A DNA stretch of 64,000 bases from Ruminococcaceae bacterium BL-4 (GCA_902809935.1 LR778134.1:62001-126000), one strand, 5' to 3'; shown: positions 1-9,094, counted from the first letter of the stretch. Translations and numbers: made by a program. The notes: generated by a model from the letters alone, not told the origin.

Positions 1-12
1 TTGTTTTTATTT

Positions 13-1584
13 TTATAAAGTCTTAAAGATTTCGGTCCCGCGCGTTAAAAGCCATCGATGAATTATCAGCGCCAGTAAAAGTAAAAATGCACTTGCAAGG
101 AATAAAAACTGTTCAATTCCAAGATGAGAAGAAAGCAAATAAAATGCACCTGCCAATAGTGCCGTCAGCAGCATTCCTCCAAAAATACCACAAAATGCCG
201 CTGCAGATTGCTTTACAATAATGGTATCGTTTTCCCCGTTCATCTTCGGAAATTTAAGATTGACCATCAATCCAAACTGTGCTACAAATACTCCCATTGC
301 AAGTCCGACCAGCAAAAGACTGATTGTACTCAACGCCGACAAAGAAAATGCAATGCCCAAAAGAGGAACACTGATAATTGTGCTAACCCAACAAATGATC
401 AAATTAAGCGCTGCCTTCGCGCGAAAAATCACTCTTGTTGGTACAGGGGATCCCTTCAAAACCCAAAAAGTATTTCCTTCCAAGCTAATTGATACACATG
501 TTGTATTTGTCATCGAAAGAATCATACAAATTCCAAGCGCCAAGATCGGCATAAGAATCTCTTCTCCGATTTGTTGAATAGCAGCAAGAAAGCTCTGCCC
601 CGCAATAATCGCATAAACAGAAAATCCAAGCATCATTAATACGCCGATTCCGGTATTAAACAAGTAAATCGTCGTTCCAAAATAGCGGCCACATTCTTTT
701 TTAAAGAGTGCAGCAAATTGACTGTTGCTTTCCAATTTTTGCAAATGATAATCATTGCGGAGTACGTGACTCTGCATTTTAGAAAGCAGTTTCTGATAAT
801 GTGAACTGAGTGCCCACGAAATCAGCAAAAATGGTAAAAAGCAGAATAAAACCAGCCATAAGAGGGAAAGAAAATTTCCCTGCAAAGCATCCATAAGCCA
901 GCCAAACAGAAAGAGTCCTGTATGCAATGTCTTTTCAACTTGATTTGCATTGAGAAGCAGCGTTTGAAGAATATGATTAATCTGCATAGAACCAATCAAA
1001 ACAACTGCCAGCAAAATGCCGCTGATTAAATTCCCCATCAAAGCACGATGGCGGCTGTGTGCAGAGAGAAATGCAATCAGCCAACCACCCAAAAGAGCAA
1101 GCAGGGACGACAATAACGGTAGAAAAATGATGCTGATAATAATCGGAAAAATCAAAAAAGCACTGCCGCCGCCATAAAAAAGATATGCAACAGTTGCAGG
1201 GATCATCCAGAGCCCGCAGAACACTAAATTTTCAAGATAAAGTGCGAGCACTTTACTAAGCATCACCGTAAATGCTGAAACTGGTAAAGGCAGCAATAAA
1301 TTGCTGTCCTTACTGCCAAAGACAAGACCGCTAGCCGCAAAGATGGTAAATATTACAGAAACAATGGTTGCCAGAATTGTCATCATCGGAATTAAAAGCT
1401 GCAAATTTCCTATCGATGATAAAGCAGCTGCCAACATAAAGCTATAAACTCCAGAAAGATACAGCGCTAAAAACACCATCAAAGCAAGCGCACCAATCCA
1501 GCCTGCCGAACGCTTTTTTCCGACAGAAAATGAGCGCAGCATAGCCTGAAAATTAATCTTTAAAAGAATCCAAAGCTTACGCAT
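13..1584 (-). CDS. ABC-2 type transporter permease
   Basis: Integral membrane half of an ABC exporter; substrate unknown. The protein is about 523 aa with roughly a dozen hydrophobic segments spread over its length and a short basic N-terminus (MRKLWILLKINF). I chose the ATG at 1584 because AAGGAGG lies just upstream of it; the longer frame has no such site. The start overlaps the last 8 bases of the ATPase gene upstream, so the two are translationally coupled and almost certainly form one transporter. It resembles the large permeases paired with Ytr/Bcr-type ATPases. No catalytic or ligand motif allows a substrate call. Confidence 0.8.
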   Translation of the reverse strand: MRKLWILLKINFQAMLRSFSVGKKRSAGWIGALALMVFLALYLSGVYSFMLAAALSSIGNLQLLIPMMTILATIVSVIFTIFAASGLVFGSKDSNLLLPLPVSAFTVMLSKVLALYLENLVFCGLWMIPATVAYLFYGGGSAFLIFPIIISIIFLPLLSSLLALLGGWLIAFLSAHSRHRALMGNLISGILLAVVLIGSMQINHILQTLLLNANQVEKTLHTGLFLFGWLMDALQGNFLSLLWLVLFCFLPFLLISWALSSHYQKLLSKMQSHVLRNDYHLQKLESNSQFAALFKKECGRYFGTTIYLFNTGIGVLMMLGFSVYAIIAGQSFLAAIQQIGEEILMPILALGICMILSMTNTTCVSISLEGNTFWVLKGSPVPTRVIFRAKAALNLIICWVSTIISVPLLGIAFSLSALSTISLLLVGLAMGVFVAQFGLMVNLKFPKMNGENDTIIVKQSAAAFCGIFGGMLLTALLAGAFYLLSSHLGIEQFLFLASAFLLLLALIIHRWLLTRGTEIFKTL

Positions 1585-2302
1585 GCGGCACATCCTCCTT
1601 TTCAAGTTCCAAAAATACCTGTTCCAGATTCTCATCACCAACAATGGAAGCCGTTGTATCCACCTTAATCAGTTTTCCCTGTTTAATAATCGCAATCCGG
1701 TCACAAAGCTTCTCTGCCACTTCCAAAACGTGCGTAGAAAAGAAAACCGCTCCTCCTGCTTCGCACATTTCATGCAGAAACCCTTTCAGCAAAAAGGAAG
1801 CCTGCGGGTCAAGCCCCACAAAAGGTTCATCTAGAATCAGGAGCTTCGGCTTGCGCATAAAGGCAGAAACCAAGGACAGCTTCTGCTTCATCCCATGGCT
1901 GTAGCCACCGATTGCACTTCCCAGGACCCCTGTAATTTCAAATGCATCTGCATAAGTTTTAATCCGCTCTTCCCGCACTTTCGCAGGGATCTCATACAGA
2001 TCTCCAAGGAAATTCAGATATTTGATTCCGGTAAGGAATTCATAAATATCAGGGTTATCCGGCAAAAAAGCCATCACTTTTTTGGCCTCTACCGGCTCCT
2101 TTTGAATCGAATGCCCATCAATGGTGATTTCTCCTTCGGTAAAATCGAGAATTCCCGCAACAGCGCGCAGCGTCGTCGTCTTTCCCGCTCCATTATGTCC
2201 GATAAAGCCAAGGATTTCGCCGGAACGGACCTCCAAATTCAGGTGATCCACCGCTCTTTTTCCGCCTGCATACGTTTTTGAAAATTCAGAAATTTTCAGC
2301 AT
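1577..2302 (-). CDS. ABC transporter ATP-binding protein
   Basis: Nucleotide-binding subunit of the exporter whose permease follows it. Visible motifs are Walker A GHNGAGKTT near residue 37, a signature-like SHGMKQKLSL, Walker B LLILDEP and the switch His in FFSTHVLE. The start ATG at 2302 is preceded by GGAGGGG; the open frame runs further upstream but through the operator and promoter, so the longer start is rejected. The C-terminal tail is short. It is probably repressed by a small GntR-type regulator acting at the palindromes upstream, but no such regulator gene lies next to it. Confidence 0.88.
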   Translation of the reverse strand: MLKISEFSKTYAGGKRAVDHLNLEVRSGEILGFIGHNGAGKTTTLRAVAGILDFTEGEITIDGHSIQKEPVEAKKVMAFLPDNPDIYEFLTGIKYLNFLGDLYEIPAKVREERIKTYADAFEITGVLGSAIGGYSHGMKQKLSLVSAFMRKPKLLILDEPFVGLDPQASFLLKGFLHEMCEAGGAVFFSTHVLEVAEKLCDRIAIIKQGKLIKVDTTASIVGDENLEQVFLELEKEDVPHA

Positions 2303-2329
2303 AATTTCCCCTCCGGATTTTTCTTTATT

Positions 2330-2391
2330 TAGATGTTTATCTATTAGATGAACATCTAATTGTAGTATATCATAAGCTTTTAGAATGTCAA
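2330..2391 (-). promoter_or_regulatory. SigA promoter with tandem palindromic operators for the ABC exporter
   Basis: On the minus strand TTGACA (2386-2391) and TATACT (2364-2369) are separated by 16 bp. Immediately downstream, over the expected start of transcription, lies a palindrome TTAGATG-N2-CATCTAA (2344-2359), and next to it a second, weaker one, TAGAT-N4-ATCTA (2330-2343). This layout is typical of a repressor operator. The regulator is not visible in the window. Confidence 0.75.
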
Positions 2392-2408
2392 GTATTATCT
2401 TAAAAAAG

Positions 2409-2449
2409 AAAACGGAAAAGAAAAGCCGCAAGCTTTTCTTTTCCGTTTA
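2409..2449. terminator. Bidirectional intrinsic terminator
   Basis: A perfect 17-bp stem, AAACGGAAAAGAAAAGC with its complement, closes on a five-base loop. It follows the solute-binding protein gene on the minus strand and sits behind the ABC promoter. Confidence 0.75.
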
Positions 2450-2452
2450 TTT

Positions 2453-3805
2453 TTAAGCGGATGCGTTTCTTTTTGTTCGCAAGGTATCCGTTGCCGTAAT
2501 GACCCCCTGGCTCCAACTTTCGGGGGTAACTTCTCCACTGACAAGAGCTCCAAAAGTGCCAAAAAGGCTGCTGCGAAAATCTTTCATATCAGAAGCGCCC
2601 GCTGGAAGAAATTCGTCCGTAATCAGGCCATTCGTAAGCTGATCCCCATACTGAGAATAAAATGCTTGATGTGCCTGATCAAGCTGCGTTTCCGATTTTG
2701 AGACGACGGTTGTCTCTCCAAATTGAGCACAAATAGCAGCTGCTTCATCGCTATAAGACCAAACCAAAAACTTTTTTCCCAGCTCCTGATCCTCTGAAGC
2801 TGCTGGAATCCAACATTCACTGGTTACCGTATAAAGAGTCTGATCTTTCCCGGATTCAAAAGACGGCACTGGAGCAAATCCCCACTCAAAACCTTCCGCC
2901 TTGGTCTCTTGTGCAGTCTGGTCAAGGATTCCGCTCTCACCAGGCATAAAGAGAGCCTTATCTTCCAACAAAAGCTGTTCATTTTTAAGATAATTTTCAT
3001 CATTTGCATTGGCAGGAACAGCCCCATCGGTATAAGATGCTAACTTTGCAAAAGTATCGAGCACTTTTTTCCCTTGATCCGAATTCCAGACGCCCTCCTG
3101 ATAGTTGCACACATTAGACAACAGTGTCGGATCAGTATTTGCCAGCATTCCGTAAAAGAAAGTTTCCAGATCTTCGGGTTTCGAATAAGCAAAAAGTGAA
3201 ATTCCCTTTGCTTTTGCTTGATCGGCAAGAGTCCACATCTCGTCCCATGTTTTCGGGACCTGCCACCCATTTTGCTGAAACAGGTGCTGATCATAAACAA
3301 GGCCGGCAGGACTAAAGAACTCTGGCAGTAATAGCTGCTTTCCATTTTTAGAAAATGCCTCATTATTAATGCCTGGCAATATTTTATCTTTCACCGTTTT
3401 CGCTTCGCCCGGAATTACCTCTTCCAAAACATCAGAAAGATCAAGCATCGCATTGTTCTCCAATTCGGTCTCCGTCATTCCCTGCGCGCGTCCAAGGGGA
3501 ACAACCATCAGATCCGGACAATCCCCGGCCTCTTTCATCTGACCAGTAAGTGCTTCGATTTCGGGATCTACTGTAACCGTGACTTTTACACCGGGATTTT
3601 CTTTCACGAAAGCATTGGCAAGTTGTTGCCACATGTTTTTAGCATAGCTTCCTTGGGCCACATTGATTTTAAGTTCTCCCTCTAATTTATTCTCCGAAGA
3701 AGCCTCCCCGCCTTCTGCAGAAAAAGGAGAAACTTGTCCACAGCCACTCAAAAGCACCGAAAAACAAAGTACTGCCGTCATCAATATACAGATTACTTTT
3801 TTCAT
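2453..3805 (-). CDS. Extracellular solute-binding lipoprotein (family 1), orphan
   Basis: A 450-aa secreted lipoprotein of the type that feeds sugar or oligosaccharide ABC importers. It has a lipoprotein signal peptide with lipobox LSGC (Cys 22), then a Ser/Glu-rich linker and a family-1 binding fold (ELKINVAQGSYAKNMWQQL, later LPEFFSPAGLVYDQHLF). AAAGGAGG precedes the ATG. No permease or ATPase gene is adjacent, which is unusual for the family; it must work with a transporter encoded elsewhere or act as a sensor partner. The promoter carries an inverted repeat between its -35 and -10 boxes, so it is probably repressor-controlled. The substrate cannot be read from sequence. Confidence 0.82.
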   Translation of the reverse strand: MKKVICILMTAVLCFSVLLSGCGQVSPFSAEGGEASSENKLEGELKINVAQGSYAKNMWQQLANAFVKENPGVKVTVTVDPEIEALTGQMKEAGDCPDLMVVPLGRAQGMTETELENNAMLDLSDVLEEVIPGEAKTVKDKILPGINNEAFSKNGKQLLLPEFFSPAGLVYDQHLFQQNGWQVPKTWDEMWTLADQAKAKGISLFAYSKPEDLETFFYGMLANTDPTLLSNVCNYQEGVWNSDQGKKVLDTFAKLASYTDGAVPANANDENYLKNEQLLLEDKALFMPGESGILDQTAQETKAEGFEWGFAPVPSFESGKDQTLYTVTSECWIPAASEDQELGKKFLVWSYSDEAAAICAQFGETTVVSKSETQLDQAHQAFYSQYGDQLTNGLITDEFLPAGASDMKDFRSSLFGTFGALVSGEVTPESWSQGVITATDTLRTKRNASA

Positions 3806-3864
3806 CTTTATCCTCCTTTTAAAAGGATTTCTATTAAAGGGCCTTCCTTTCGGCCACTTCTTGT

Positions 3865-3892
3865 ATTATACGGGTTTTCCCGTTATATGCAA
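3865..3892 (-). promoter_or_regulatory. Promoter with operator-like inverted repeat in the spacer
   Basis: On the minus strand TTGCAT (3887-3892) and TATAAT (3865-3870) are 16 bp apart. A perfect inverted repeat ACGGG-N4-CCCGT (3870-3883) fills the spacer, so a bound repressor would block RNA polymerase. It drives the solute-binding protein gene. Confidence 0.6.
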
Positions 3893-3968
3893 GTAAAAAG
3901 CCCCGATTTTTGCCGCTATTCCCAAAATAGTCCTAATTTTTTATCAAAATTGGCTGCAAAACCATATT

Positions 3969-4328
3969 TTATGGAAAAATCATCTCTCTTTTGATCCACT
4001 CCATCAAAAGATTTACGATCTGCTCTTGTTGGCGGGAAGAAAGTTCTGTGTGTTCCGGCACTCGGTACCATTTATGAAGACACCCACGGCAGCAGCAGGC
4101 ACAGGCATGCTGTGCAATAAAAACAGGATGTCCCCGCATAGGAGTCTGTCTGCCGTCATTTGGGATTTGTGCAGGAGCAAGCCGTTCCCTCACAAAATCC
4201 TGCGCATGGCGCTTGATTGTTTCGATTCCTTTTTGTTTGATATAAAGCTTCTCTTTTTCTTTTAAATGAAAACGCGAACGAAATTTAGAACGCTGTAGTT
4301 TTTGCAAAGCTTCATCAATTGTCTGCAT
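3969..4328 (-). CDS. DUF4186 domain protein
   Basis: A 119-aa protein of unknown function that I place in DUF4186. The family core is visible as HPVFIAQHACACCCRGCLHK (about residues 67-86), a His/Cys-rich motif that suggests metal binding. The N-terminal third is strongly basic. It is monocistronic, between the solute-binding protein and a divergent nucleotidyltransferase. No function is inferred. Confidence 0.75.
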   Translation of the reverse strand: MQTIDEALQKLQRSKFRSRFHLKEKEKLYIKQKGIETIKRHAQDFVRERLAPAQIPNDGRQTPMRGHPVFIAQHACACCCRGCLHKWYRVPEHTELSSRQQEQIVNLLMEWIKREMIFP

Positions 4329-4476
4329 AAAAGATCGATCTCCGTTTATATATTTTCAAGGAAACAATAGCGCAACATACATCCCATTGTCAAGCATTGA
4401 GCAAATTTGCAGTTGCAGACGAGCTTTCTTTGCAATATAATAGAAAAGATTTGATAGAATTTTGGGAGGATTTCAT

Positions 4477-5412
4477 ATGAACCAAAAACCTGTGCTTGTC
4501 GTGATGGCTGCCGGGATGGGAAGCCGCTACGGTGGTTTAAAGCAAGTAGACCCTGTTGGAAAACACGGTCAACTGATTATTGACTATTCTCTTTATGATG
4601 CACGGCGTGCCGGATTTGAAACCGTTGTTTTCGTCATCAAAAGAGCGATTGAAAAAACGTTTAAAGAAGCAATCGGAAATCGCCTGGAAAAGGTGATGAA
4701 CGTAAAATACGCTTATCAGGAACTTTCTAATTTGCCTCAAGGCTTTTCCGTTCCTCAAGGCCGTGAAAAGCCTTGGGGAACCTGCCATGCAATTTTGAGT
4801 GCAAAGCCATTTCTTGATGGCCCATTTGCTGTAATCAATTCCGACGATTATTATGGCGCTCACGCATTCAGCGTCATTTATAACTATCTCAATACTCATT
4901 CTGCCAAAGACAATGTGGATTCCTATTGTATGGTTGGATATGACCTGCAGAACACCGTCACGGAAAACGGTCATGTAGCAAGAGGCGTCTGTGTATCCGA
5001 TTCACAGGGAAACTTAAAAAGCGTCACTGAACATACTCACATTGAAAAGCAAGGCAATCAAATACGCTATACAGATAATAACGGCAAAAGCTGGGGAACT
5101 TTTCCGGGAAACACAACAGTCTCTATGAATTTATGGGGCTTTTCCGGACACTTCTTGGAAGAAGCAGAAAATCGTTTTCCGACTTTCTTAAAAAACAATC
5201 TTCTGGAAGATCCGCTTAAATGCGAATATTTTCTGCCGAGCGTTGTCAGTCAGCTGATTGAAGAAAAGAAAGCAGTTGTCAAAGTTCTGCACAGCCCGGA
5301 CAAATGGTATGGCGTTACTTACAAGGCGGATAAACCAACCGTCGTAAATGCGATTGCTCAAATGACTGAATCAGGACTTTATCCGGAAAATCTCTGGAAC
5401 AGTTCCATCTGA
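4477..5412 (+). CDS. Sugar-phosphate nucleotidyltransferase
   Basis: Predicted cytoplasmic NDP-sugar pyrophosphorylase (nucleotidyl transferase fold). The N-terminal signature LVVMAAGMGSRYGGLKQVDP is the nucleotide-binding loop, and AVINSDDYYG (about residues 112-121) supplies the metal-binding Asp pair. ATG 4477 follows GGGAGG; five upstream codons in the same frame have no ribosome site. Length 311 aa fits single-domain members without the left-handed helix. It stands alone and ends in a strong terminator. The sugar and nucleotide are unknown. Confidence 0.82.
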   Translation: MNQKPVLVVMAAGMGSRYGGLKQVDPVGKHGQLIIDYSLYDARRAGFETVVFVIKRAIEKTFKEAIGNRLEKVMNVKYAYQELSNLPQGFSVPQGREKPWGTCHAILSAKPFLDGPFAVINSDDYYGAHAFSVIYNYLNTHSAKDNVDSYCMVGYDLQNTVTENGHVARGVCVSDSQGNLKSVTEHTHIEKQGNQIRYTDNNGKSWGTFPGNTTVSMNLWGFSGHFLEEAENRFPTFLKNNLLEDPLKCEYFLPSVVSQLIEEKKAVVKVLHSPDKWYGVTYKADKPTVVNAIAQMTESGLYPENLWNSSI

Positions 5413-5431
5413 TAAAAACATTCTAAAACTG

Positions 5432-5477
5432 AAAAAGAGTCGAACAATGCCTTAAAAAGCACTGTTCGGCTCTTTTT
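5432..5477. terminator. Bidirectional terminator
   Basis: Hairpin AAAAAGAGTCGAACA with GTTCGGCTCTTTTT, serving the nucleotidyltransferase (+) and the YitT gene (-), which converge on it. Confidence 0.85.
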
Positions 5478-5478
5478 G

Positions 5479-6375
5479 TTATGAAAGCCGTTTAATAAAA
5501 TTTCCATCCACCGAAAGGCCCTCTTTTACGACCATAAAAGCCTGTGGATTTGCAGTATAAACAATATCTTTCAGTATCCCAATTTCATATTTGGAAAGCA
5601 CCGTATAAAGCACATCGATATTTTCTCCGGTAAAACCACCTTTTGCCTTCCAGCAGGTGATTCCCCTGCCCAAACGCTTTAAAATCTGTGCTTCTATCTG
5701 ATCATTATTCGTTTTGGAAAGAATAATTGCCTCCACTCGAATGTTCTGCGCATGAAATTTATCCATCGTAATCGACATGAACACAGAATAAATCACAGAA
5801 TAGACCGCGACAGAGGGATCAAATAAGATGAGACAAACCGCATAGATCACTCCATTGACGATCAGGTTCATTTTGCCCACGCTGAAATTGGGCTTTGTTC
5901 TTGCCAGATAGATTCCTAAAACTTCAAAACCTCCCCCGGAGCAACCTGCCCGCAGATACATTCCGATCCCAAACCCACAGATAATTCCGCCAATCAGACA
6001 ATTGGTGAGTTCTTCCCCCAAAATCGGCTTTTCTGGAATTGGAATAACCGAAAGAAAAATCGTGCAGGCAGTTAAGGTAATCAGCAGTTTTTTAACGAAA
6101 AGTTTATCCATTTTCTTAACTGCCATAATCACCATCGGGATATTGAGGATATAATAAAAAACACCGGCTAAATCCAGCTGTCCCGGCTGAATTCCAAAAC
6201 TGTTGGACAAAAAGGTACGAATCAGCTGTGCAATTCCCATCATGCCGCCGCTGTAAAGATTCAGCGGAACAATAAACCAATTTAGCCCAAGCGCATAAAT
6301 CGCAGCCCCGATTATCGAAGCCAACACCCGTAATTTTTCATTTTTCCGAAAAATTTCGCCAAATTCTTTTTTCAT
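5479..6375 (-). CDS. YitT family membrane protein
   Basis: A 298-aa protein of the YitT/YpjC family: an N-terminal set of about five membrane helices (residues about 15-190) and a C-terminal cytoplasmic DUF2179 domain (about 215-290). The motifs LYSGGMMGIAQLI and YLRAGCSGGGFEVLG are conserved in the family. Its role is unknown, probably transport or membrane regulation. It lies downstream of the HD hydrolase gene with a short gap, so the two may be cotranscribed. Confidence 0.85.
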   Translation of the reverse strand: MKKEFGEIFRKNEKLRVLASIIGAAIYALGLNWFIVPLNLYSGGMMGIAQLIRTFLSNSFGIQPGQLDLAGVFYYILNIPMVIMAVKKMDKLFVKKLLITLTACTIFLSVIPIPEKPILGEELTNCLIGGIICGFGIGMYLRAGCSGGGFEVLGIYLARTKPNFSVGKMNLIVNGVIYAVCLILFDPSVAVYSVIYSVFMSITMDKFHAQNIRVEAIILSKTNNDQIEAQILKRLGRGITCWKAKGGFTGENIDVLYTVLSKYEIGILKDIVYTANPQAFMVVKEGLSVDGNFIKRLS

Positions 6376-6395
6376 ATTAATTCCTCTTTAATGGG

Positions 6396-6989
6396 TCATT
6401 TAATATGTCCATTTGGTACCGCAGAGGTACCGTTTTCGTGAAGATAGGTACTTTCAAGATCAGAAAGATGTAGCTTTACTGCCAGAGGATACCGTTCATA
6501 TGCTTGAGAAATCGCGTTGCAGCCTCCTTTCACCGCATCATCAAACCCACCCATATGCCACCGAATCGCCATTGCTTCGCTAGTTTTGAGACGCAGAAAA
6601 CGTTCAATCAGGAAAACCGACTTTTCGCCGTGCCCATATGGGAATTGATCCTCGATCGAATAATAGGGTTTCTTTTCCCACTGTCCTGTCTGTTCATTCT
6701 TAACATTTCTTGAGCTAACTTTATAAAACTGAGCCTTACAGATATCGTGAAGCAGTCCGCAGATTGCAAAGCTTTCGCGACTGTCGATTCCTTCCTCATA
6801 ATATTTCTGCATGGTCTGATAGACGCTGACACTGTGCTGCACCAATCCTCCGAGGCAGGCACAGTGATAGCGGGTACTAGCAGGTGCTGTAAAAAAGTCT
6901 GTCTGCTGCAGCCAGCTAAGAAGCGGCTCGCTGCCCTGACGTTTGATCTCCCGTTGATAAATTTCAATAAACTCTTCTTTATATCCCAT
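6396..6989 (-). CDS. HD-domain phosphohydrolase
   Basis: A 197-aa metal-dependent hydrolase. The HD signature is visible: His 52 in GLVQHSV, the His-Asp pair at 81-82 in LLHDICK, further His residues in GHGEKS and RWHMG, and a late Asp in HLSDLES. Such proteins act on nucleotides or nucleic-acid ends; the substrate is not predictable. ATG 6989 is preceded by GGGAGG. It is followed at 20 bp by the YitT gene. Confidence 0.8.
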   Translation of the reverse strand: MGYKEEFIEIYQREIKRQGSEPLLSWLQQTDFFTAPASTRYHCACLGGLVQHSVSVYQTMQKYYEEGIDSRESFAICGLLHDICKAQFYKVSSRNVKNEQTGQWEKKPYYSIEDQFPYGHGEKSVFLIERFLRLKTSEAMAIRWHMGGFDDAVKGGCNAISQAYERYPLAVKLHLSDLESTYLHENGTSAVPNGHIK

Positions 6990-7175
6990 GGTAATCCTCC
7001 CAGTATTTCAAAAATATTTTTTATTATACCACGGAAAATAGAGTTTCGCATCTCCTTCCATTATTTTCTAAAAGCTTTTCTTTAAAATCGTCAAAAAAAG
7101 CTATATTTTTTCCTTTCTTTTTTTTATAATGAAACCCTAATTAAAAAATAAAAAATTATGAAAAGGATCAGTTAA

Positions 7176-8078
7176 ATGACACCAAAAAATAAATCGATAG
7201 AAATATCAAAAAAGCGAAAAAAAAACCGAAAGATTATCCCGGCAACCTTAATGATGACAGCAGTTATTCTGTGTCTACTGCTTTTCTTGAATCAAGACTT
7301 GAATTCTGCTCCTACAAAAGAAACTTTTGCAAATGCCAATTCTTCAAAAGTGGAAGAAGATTCGTCTCTCTCTCTTTCCTCTTATCCAGAGGGCAGCGCG
7401 CTTTCTAAAATTGCGCTTACTGCACAGACAAATCCTCGCTATCTGACAATTTTAAAAAATGCAAATCAATATCCGGACGAGCTGCTGACTTCTCTTTCAC
7501 AAAATGATGAACTTTTAAACTTTACATTGGGATATCCGGAGTGCAAAGGGACTTCTGTCTCCGGCAGCGATGCTTCTGATGTAATAGAAAACGGAGTACC
7601 GCTTTACCTTCAATGGGACCCCAGATGGGGCTATCTGCCATATGGAAACAGCATCATCGGTCTATCCGGCTGTGGACCCACTTGCTTTTCCATGGTTGTA
7701 ACCGCTTTGACAAAAGACGATTCCAACACACCGGATAAAATGGCACAATTCAGCAGTGAGAATGGATTTAAATCGAAAGATGATGGAACCGATAGCAGTC
7801 TTTTTACAAGCGGAGCGCAGCTTCTGGGACTTTCTTCGAAATCACTTTCCATGAGTTCTGAAAAAGAACTCACCGATGCACTGCAAAGCGGCGCTCTTTT
7901 AGTCTGCAATCTAGGTCCCGGAGATTTTACAAAGCGCGGACATTATATTGTCATCCGCGGCTATAAAAATGGAAAATTTATTGTAAATGATCCAAACAGC
8001 AAAATAAGAAGCCAAACCACCTGGTCATTTGACCGATTACTTCCTCAGGTTATTACCATTTACGCCATCAGTGCATAA
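7176..8078 (+). CDS. Secreted or anchored C39-like cysteine peptidase
   Basis: A 300-aa protein with a basic N-terminus and one membrane segment (about residues 21-38), then a Ser-rich linker and a C39-like papain-fold domain (about 140-298). The catalytic set is recognisable: Cys 166 in LSGCGPTC, His 256 in RGHYIVIRGY and Asp 272 in VNDPNS. It probably acts outside the membrane on peptides or cell-wall peptide; there is no ABC exporter, so it is not a bacteriocin maturase. The ribosome site (AAGGA) is modest. A bidirectional terminator follows. Confidence 0.82.
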   Translation: MTPKNKSIEISKKRKKNRKIIPATLMMTAVILCLLLFLNQDLNSAPTKETFANANSSKVEEDSSLSLSSYPEGSALSKIALTAQTNPRYLTILKNANQYPDELLTSLSQNDELLNFTLGYPECKGTSVSGSDASDVIENGVPLYLQWDPRWGYLPYGNSIIGLSGCGPTCFSMVVTALTKDDSNTPDKMAQFSSENGFKSKDDGTDSSLFTSGAQLLGLSSKSLSMSSEKELTDALQSGALLVCNLGPGDFTKRGHYIVIRGYKNGKFIVNDPNSKIRSQTTWSFDRLLPQVITIYAISA

Positions 8079-8090
8079 ATCACAAATATA

Positions 8091-8134
8091 AAAAAGCTGC
8101 CATGATTTCAAAAAATCACGGCAGCTTTTTTATT
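8091..8134. terminator. Bidirectional terminator
   Basis: Hairpin AAAAAGCTGCC with GGCAGCTTTTT, placed between the C39-like peptidase gene (+) and the dehydrogenase gene (-). Confidence 0.9.
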
Positions 8135-8152
8135 TTATTTAGAAATAAAGAA

Positions 8153-9094
8153 TTAGGAAAGCGTCGCAATCGCCCGACGAATCGCTTCGCAGGATTTTCC
8201 AAACGCTTTTTCTTCCTCTGGTAAAAGAGGAAGCTGTGGAATATATTCAATTCCATTTGCTCCAACCATTGCAGGGACACCCGCATAAACATCAGATTGC
8301 CCATACTGCCCTTTTAGGAGCACTGAAACAGGAAGCATACGGTGTTCATCAAAAAGCACTGCTTTTGCAGTATCAGCCAAAACTGCACCAATTCCAAATT
8401 CGGTGGAACCTTTTCCCTCGATGATATCTGTGCCGGAAAATGCAGCGTCATACACTGCCCCTTCTAAATCCGCCGCTCCCAAAAGCGCCGAAGAGTTCTT
8501 TATAAAGTCAGATAGAGATTCTCCTCCGACCCGTACCAGAGAAAGCGGGGCAGACTGACTGTCTCCATGCTCCCCCATCGCAAAACAGGAAATGCTTCGG
8601 GGATCTACTTTTAATGCTTTCGCAAGTGCACGGCGCAGTCTCGCCGTATCCAAACCTGTTCCGGTGCTGAACACCCTCTCTGCCGGAAATCCGGTCAATC
8701 TGCGAAAGTAAGATGCAATTACGTCTGCCGGATTGGAAATTGTAATTGTAATCCCCGAAAATCCGGATTTTTTTACTCTGGGCGCAATCTCACAAATTTC
8801 TTTCGCAGTATCCTTTAAAACATCCATTCTTGTCTGTCCCGAAAGTCTCGGAACCCCAGCCGCCAAAACAAGCAGATCGGCGTCTTTGCAATCCTCATAA
8901 TCTCCAGCGGAAACTTCCGTCGGCCGCGGCTGAAAGCTATTTGCGTCCTGCAGATCCAGTGCCTGACTTTTAGCTTTTTCCATATCTTTATCAATTAGAA
9001 TAATTTTGGAACAAACACCTTGCTGCATCAGCGCAGAGGCACAATGGCTGCCTACATGACCGGCGCCGATGATCACAATTTTTTCCTGTTTCAT
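8153..9094 (-). CDS. L-lactate/malate dehydrogenase family NAD oxidoreductase
   Basis: Cytosolic 2-hydroxyacid dehydrogenase, 313 aa. It has the NAD loop GAGHVGS, the catalytic Asp/Arg pair in LDTARLR, the catalytic His in GEHGDS and the active-site loop Arg in GQTR (Arg 89). The residue equivalent to LDH position 102 is Arg 83 (AGVPRLSG), not the Gln of lactate dehydrogenases; Arg there is the malate dehydrogenase state, although the Thr of GKGST is LDH-like. I therefore do not assign ldh or mdh. AGGAGG precedes the ATG. It lies 23 bp after the binding-protein gene with no terminator between, so it is probably under the same T-box. Confidence 0.85.
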   Translation of the reverse strand: MKQEKIVIIGAGHVGSHCASALMQQGVCSKIILIDKDMEKAKSQALDLQDANSFQPRPTEVSAGDYEDCKDADLLVLAAGVPRLSGQTRMDVLKDTAKEICEIAPRVKKSGFSGITITISNPADVIASYFRRLTGFPAERVFSTGTGLDTARLRRALAKALKVDPRSISCFAMGEHGDSQSAPLSLVRVGGESLSDFIKNSSALLGAADLEGAVYDAAFSGTDIIEGKGSTEFGIGAVLADTAKAVLFDEHRMLPVSVLLKGQYGQSDVYAGVPAMVGANGIEYIPQLPLLPEEEKAFGKSCEAIRRAIATLS

